A stretch of 64,000 bases of DNA from positions 1 to 64,000 of the forward strand of contig DATBGZ010000085.1 of NCBI GenBank assembly GCA_036557785.1, read 5' to 3'. Each line of letters opens with the position of its first letter. Position 1 is the first letter of the stretch. The DNA comes from DATBGZ01 sp036557785 (GTDB taxonomy: Bacteria > Actinomycetota > Actinomycetes > Mycobacteriales > Micromonosporaceae). Below the pieces are notes generated by a model, which worked only from the letters and a program-made list of their open reading frames with translations, did no database searches and was not told the origin of the DNA. This document shows, one piece after another, positions 60,609 through 64,000 of this stretch. A program made the translations under genes and the position numbers.

Positions 60609-61751
60609 TCACCGCGGGACGCGGGGAAGGCCGAGCCCGGCCGTGGCGATGAGCTCCCGCTGGATCTCGTTGACCCCGCCTCCGAAGGTGAGCACGAGGT
60701 TGCGCTTGGCCTGCAGGTCCAGCCAGGCCATGAGCTGCGCGGTCGCCGGGTCGGCGGGGTCGCCGTGGCGGGCCACGAGCTCCTCGAGAGCCTGGCCGTG
60801 GCGCAGCAGACGCTCGGACGCGAAGACCTTCGTCGCCGACGCGTCGGCCACATCGACGGTCTGCGCCGCGGCAACCTGCCAGTTGAGCAGCTCGTTGACG
60901 CGCAGTGTGGCGTAGGCGTCGGCAAGCACCCGACGGACGCTGGGATTGTCCCCTATGGACGATGCCCAGGCGCTCACCCGATCGTAGAGCGCCCCTAGCC
61001 GACCCGCCGGTCCCAGCATCACCCGCTCGTGGTTGAGCTGCGATGTCATCAGGCGCCAACCACCGTTCTCGGGACCGACCCGCATGCCCACGGCAACCCG
61101 CACATCGCTGTAGTAGGTCGCGTTGACGTGGTGCGCGCCATCGCAGGTGATGATCGGCGTCCAGGTGTATCCGGGATCGCGCGTGTCGACGATGAGGATC
61201 GACAGCCCCTGGTGCTTGGGGGAGTGCGGGTCGGTCCGGCAGGCGAGCCAGATGTAGTCCGCGTCGTGCCCACCGGTGGTGAAGGTCTTCTGTCCATTCA
61301 CGACATACTCCTCGCCCACCCGCTGCGCGCGGGTCGTCAACGAGGCCAGGTCGGTGCCCGCACCTGGCTCGGTGTACCCGATGGCGAAGTGCACCTCGCC
61401 CGCGAGGATGCGTGGCAGGAAGAACTGCTTCTGCTCCGGAGTCCCGTACTCCTGCAACGTCGGCCCGACCGTCTGTAGCGTGACCGACGGCAGTGGGACG
61501 TCGGCCCGCGCCGCCTCGTCGACGAAGACGTGCTGCTCCACCGGTCCGAAGCCGCGTCCGCCGTACTCGGTCGGCCACCCCACGCCCAGCCAACCGTCAC
61601 GGCCCAGCCGGCGCACCACCTCGCGCAGCACCGGGCCGTGTCGCTGGGTCCGCATGACCACCCGTTCCTGCGGTGTCATCAGACCGGCGAAGTACTCGCG
61701 TAGCTCGGCACGCAGCGTGCGTTGCGGCTCGGTCAGGTCAATGAAGGTCAT
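60609..61751 (-). CDS. fadE29: FadE29 (ChsE2) acyl-CoA dehydrogenase subunit
   Basis: 380 residues. Begins I-D-L-T-E-P-Q-R-T-L-R; ACAD motifs F-A-I-G-Y-T-E-P-G-A-G-T-D-L-A (about 124-138), N-G-Q-K-T-F-T-T-G-G and F-G-G-G-V-N-E-I-Q-R-E near the end. Together with FadE28 it forms the alpha2beta2 enzyme that dehydrogenates 3-OPC-CoA (three-carbon side chain). Assigned to FadE29 rather than FadE28 by length and by its place next to chsH2. Confidence 0.87.
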   Translation of the reverse strand: MTFIDLTEPQRTLRAELREYFAGLMTPQERVVMRTQRHGPVLREVVRRLGRDGWLGVGWPTEYGGRGFGPVEQHVFVDEAARADVPLPSVTLQTVGPTLQEYGTPEQKQFFLPRILAGEVHFAIGYTEPGAGTDLASLTTRAQRVGEEYVVNGQKTFTTGGHDADYIWLACRTDPHSPKHQGLSILIVDTRDPGYTWTPIITCDGAHHVNATYYSDVRVAVGMRVGPENGGWRLMTSQLNHERVMLGPAGRLGALYDRVSAWASSIGDNPSVRRVLADAYATLRVNELLNWQVAAAQTVDVADASATKVFASERLLRHGQALEELVARHGDPADPATAQLMAWLDLQAKRNLVLTFGGGVNEIQRELIATAGLGLPRVPR

Positions 61752-62802
61752 CGCGCCTCCCGAGGGCGTCGAGGCGGAATCGCGCGCCCCCGACCGCGCG
61801 CACCAGATCCTTCACCAGCGACGTGTACCGGTGCAGCGGGTAGGTGACGTCGAGGCCGAGGCCGCCGTGCAGGTGATGGCAGGTCCGCACCGCGAGCGGC
61901 GCCTCGCGGGCAAGCCAGTAACCGGCCACATCGAGATCGGTCCGGGGATCGCTGGCCCGGTCCAGCCGCCAGCACGCGGAGAGCGTCGCGAGGTGCAGCG
62001 TGCGCGAGGCGATCCAGACATCGGCGATCTGCTGTGCCACGGCTTGGAACTCGGCGAGCCTGCGTCCAAACTGCTGGCGGGAGCGGACGTGTGCGCTGGT
62101 CAGCGCCAACGCCCCCGCCACCGCCCCGTCGCCGAGCGCGCACGCTCCGGCCAGCGCCAGCCGGTACAGGTCCTCGACCGCCGCAGCGCCCCCGCCGAGC
62201 AGCCCGGACGCGACGGCACCGTCGAAGACGACCGTCCACTCGGGAGTGTCGCCGGAGGACGGCGTCCGGGTCAGCGTGACGCCGGCGGCACTCGGATCGA
62301 CGATGGCGACCGCGGCCTGCCCGGTCGCCTGCCGCACGGGCACCAGGATCGCCCGGGCCCGGTCGGCATATGCCACGCCGACCTTCGTCCCGGTGATCGC
62401 CAGGTCCGGCGTACACCGCGTCGCGGGCACCGTGGGCTCCGGGTCGGCCGCCTCGCGCAGCCCCGCGGTCAGCACGGGCGTGCCCGGCAGCAGTGCATCC
62501 TGCTGGTCGGGCGTTGCCCACCGGACCAACGGCAGCACGCCGAGAGCCAGGCTCGGCAGGGCGGGCAGGGCAACCGCGCGGCGGCCGATCTCGGTCAGCA
62601 CGACCATGCTCGCGAGCACGCCGAGTCCCTCACCGCCCAGGCGCCGCGGCACCGACAGGCAGAGCAGGCCACTGCCACCGAGCGCCTTCCACGTCCGGTC
62701 CGCGGCGTCCGTACCGCTCGCATCGAGCATGGCCTCTGCGTCGAGCACGGCACTGGCGGTCTGCACGGCCGCCACGCAGGCTTCGTCGAGCGCGAAGTCC
62801 AC
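61738..62802 (-). CDS. fadE28: FadE28 (ChsE1) acyl-CoA dehydrogenase subunit
   Basis: 354 residues from GTG 62802, one nt after the fadE34-like stop; its 3' end overlaps fadE29 by 14 nt. Short-subunit ACAD: N-terminal M-D-F-A-L-D-E, R-Q-Q-F-G-R-R-L-A-E-F-Q-A-V-A-Q near 240 and H-L-H-G-G-L-G-L-D-V-T-Y near 311. Partner of FadE29. Confidence 0.87.
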   Translation of the reverse strand: MDFALDEACVAAVQTASAVLDAEAMLDASGTDAADRTWKALGGSGLLCLSVPRRLGGEGLGVLASMVVLTEIGRRAVALPALPSLALGVLPLVRWATPDQQDALLPGTPVLTAGLREAADPEPTVPATRCTPDLAITGTKVGVAYADRARAILVPVRQATGQAAVAIVDPSAAGVTLTRTPSSGDTPEWTVVFDGAVASGLLGGGAAAVEDLYRLALAGACALGDGAVAGALALTSAHVRSRQQFGRRLAEFQAVAQQIADVWIASRTLHLATLSACWRLDRASDPRTDLDVAGYWLAREAPLAVRTCHHLHGGLGLDVTYPLHRYTSLVKDLVRAVGGARFRLDALGRRDDLH

Positions 62803-62803
62803 C

Positions 62804-64000
62804 TCAGTGCCCTCGTTCTCGGGGCAGGCCCAGGACCCGCTCCGCGACCACGTCCAGCAGGATCTGGGTCGTTCCGCCCGCGATGCTCAGGCAGCGCGTG
62901 AGCAGGAACTCGTGCACCGGCTCTGCTGTCTCGTCGCAGACGGCCGCACCGGCGGCTCCGCACAGCAGCAGGGAGGCCTCCGCGACGGCCTGCCGGTGCG
63001 CGACGCCGACCAGCTTGCGTACGGCTGACTCCGCGCCCGCCGGCTCGCCGGCGAGCCGACGCAGCGTGGCCCGAAGCTCCATTGTGGAGACCGCGAGGCT
63101 GTCGGCGACCAGCCCGCCGATCCGGTCCCGCACGCCGCGATCCTCGCTCGTGCCGGCGGCGCGCACGGACGCGAGCAGGCCTTCGACCGCCTCACCGAGC
63201 GCGCCGCCGCGACCGATCGCCACGCGCTCGTGCTCGAGCGTGCCGCGGGCCAGCCGCCACCCGTCGCCCGGCGTGCCGACGACGAAGCGATCCGGCACGA
63301 AGACGTCGTCGAGGAAGACCTCGTTGAAGTCCGCGTGACCCGTGATCTCGCGCAGGGGCCGGATCTCCAGACCCGGGCTGTCCATCGGCACCAGGAAATA
63401 GGTCAGGCCCTGGTGCCGGGGTGCCTGCGGGTCGGTGCGGGCCAGGCAGATGCCCCAGTGTGCCTCATGGGCCAGGGAGGTCCAGACCTTCTGCCCGGTG
63501 AGCAGCCAACCGTCATCGACGCGCACGGCCCGGGTCCGTAGCGAGGCCAGGTCGGATCCCGCCTCCGGCTCGCTGAAGAGCTGGCACCAGGTGATCTCGC
63601 CCCGAAGCGATGGCCCGACGAACCGCTCCCGTTGCTCGTGCGTGCCGTGCGCGATGATGGTCGGCAATACCCAGGCCGCCATCTGGATGTCCGGCCGGAC
63701 GATGCCGTGCGCGACGAGCTGCTCGTCGAGCGCGATCTGCTCGGCTGGTGCGGCGGAGCGCCCGTAGGGCCGTGGCCAGCCGGGTGTCAGCAGACCGGCG
63801 TCGGCCAACGCCGCCCGCTGCTGCTCCTGCGGCAGTTCCGCGATCTGGCGCACCTCGGACCCTACGGCGTCGCGGAGCTGGCCCGGCAGCTCGTCCGCGC
63901 CCGGCCAGCCGACCCCTACGCCGCCGCGCCGCACACCGGCCAGCGCCAGGTCCGCCGCGCGCTGCCGCCACACGGCACCGTCGCCGAGGAGTTGCCGCAA
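62804..64000 (-). CDS. fadE34: FadE34 (ChsE3)-like fused acyl-CoA dehydrogenase, 5' part beyond the window
   Basis: The frame is open to the right edge; 398 codons are visible. ACAD motifs L-F-S-E-P-E-A-G-S-D-L-A (about 143-154), L-T-G-Q-K-V-W-T-S-L, G-D-G-W-R-L-A-R-G-T-L-E-H-E and C-terminal I-A-G-G-T-T-Q-I-L-L-D-V-V-A-E. The first visible residues (R-Q-L-L-G-D-G-A-V-W) do not look like an ACAD N-terminus. Together with the operon context this suggests the C-terminal half of the roughly 700-residue fused FadE34, a homodimeric steroid ACAD for five-carbon side chains. If the gene instead starts near 63900, it would be a single-domain FadE. Confidence 0.72.
   Translation of the reverse strand: MRQLLGDGAVWRQRAADLALAGVRRGGVGVGWPGADELPGQLRDAVGSEVRQIAELPQEQQRAALADAGLLTPGWPRPYGRSAAPAEQIALDEQLVAHGIVRPDIQMAAWVLPTIIAHGTHEQRERFVGPSLRGEITWCQLFSEPEAGSDLASLRTRAVRVDDGWLLTGQKVWTSLAHEAHWGICLARTDPQAPRHQGLTYFLVPMDSPGLEIRPLREITGHADFNEVFLDDVFVPDRFVVGTPGDGWRLARGTLEHERVAIGRGGALGEAVEGLLASVRAAGTSEDRGVRDRIGGLVADSLAVSTMELRATLRRLAGEPAGAESAVRKLVGVAHRQAVAEASLLLCGAAGAAVCDETAEPVHEFLLTRCLSIAGGTTQILLDVVAERVLGLPRERGH

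Overview
The window is a high-GC actinomycete chromosome segment that is mostly a steroid (cholesterol / plant sterol) catabolic locus. Most genes can be matched to named members of the mycobacterial/rhodococcal pathway. GC-rich codon use, dense ATGA/GTGA stop-start overlaps, KstR- and KstR2-type operators and a recurrent TCCAC(A/T)GTGGAC palindrome fit an actinomycete, perhaps Micromonosporaceae. The family placement is an inference.

1-9.3 kb is non-steroid flank: a partial FtsX-like ABC permease, an ECF (SigE-family) sigma factor coupled to a membrane-anchored Kelch-like propeller, an Old Yellow Enzyme, a 0.9-kb non-coding gap holding a 565-bp imperfect palindrome, a lipoprotein, a methyltransferase and a decayed DUF429 gene.

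9.3-25.1 kb is the KstR2-type cluster for the CD-ring remnant (HIP). The minus-strand run is ipdA-ipdB-ipdC-ipdF-echA20-fadE31-fadE32/33-echA-DUF885, with kstR2 divergent from ipdA across a canonical operator. After a secreted metalloprotease come fadD3 (-) and fadA6-SDR (+), divergent across a variant operator. 25.2-29.2 kb is a spacer with an Rpn-like nuclease, an S9 peptidase and a lipoprotein.

29.2-64 kb is the KstR-type part for side chain and A/B rings: a fadE30-like ACAD pair plus an F420 oxidoreductase; two SDRs, a PPOX protein and fadE26-fadE27; fadD19 and a nitronate-monooxygenase-like gene facing echA19; fadD17 facing DUF35-ltp4-ltp3; cyp125 facing fadA5; hsaA-D-C-B facing kshA-orf-kshB; hsaE facing kstD; and a fadE34-fadE28-fadE29-chsH2-chsH1-ltp2 operon running in from the right edge. 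Together they encode C26 oxidation, CoA activation and shortening of the side chain, retro-aldol removal of the last propionyl unit, 9-alpha-hydroxylation and delta-1 dehydrogenation, ring A cleavage, and HIP breakdown. hsaF/hsaG, mce4 and kstR itself are not in the window.

The most unusual non-coding feature is a family of seven hairpins, all exactly 62 bp, confined to 34.6-58.1 kb. One copy has different but compensating arm sequences, and three copies supply the last codons and stop codon of the neighbouring gene.
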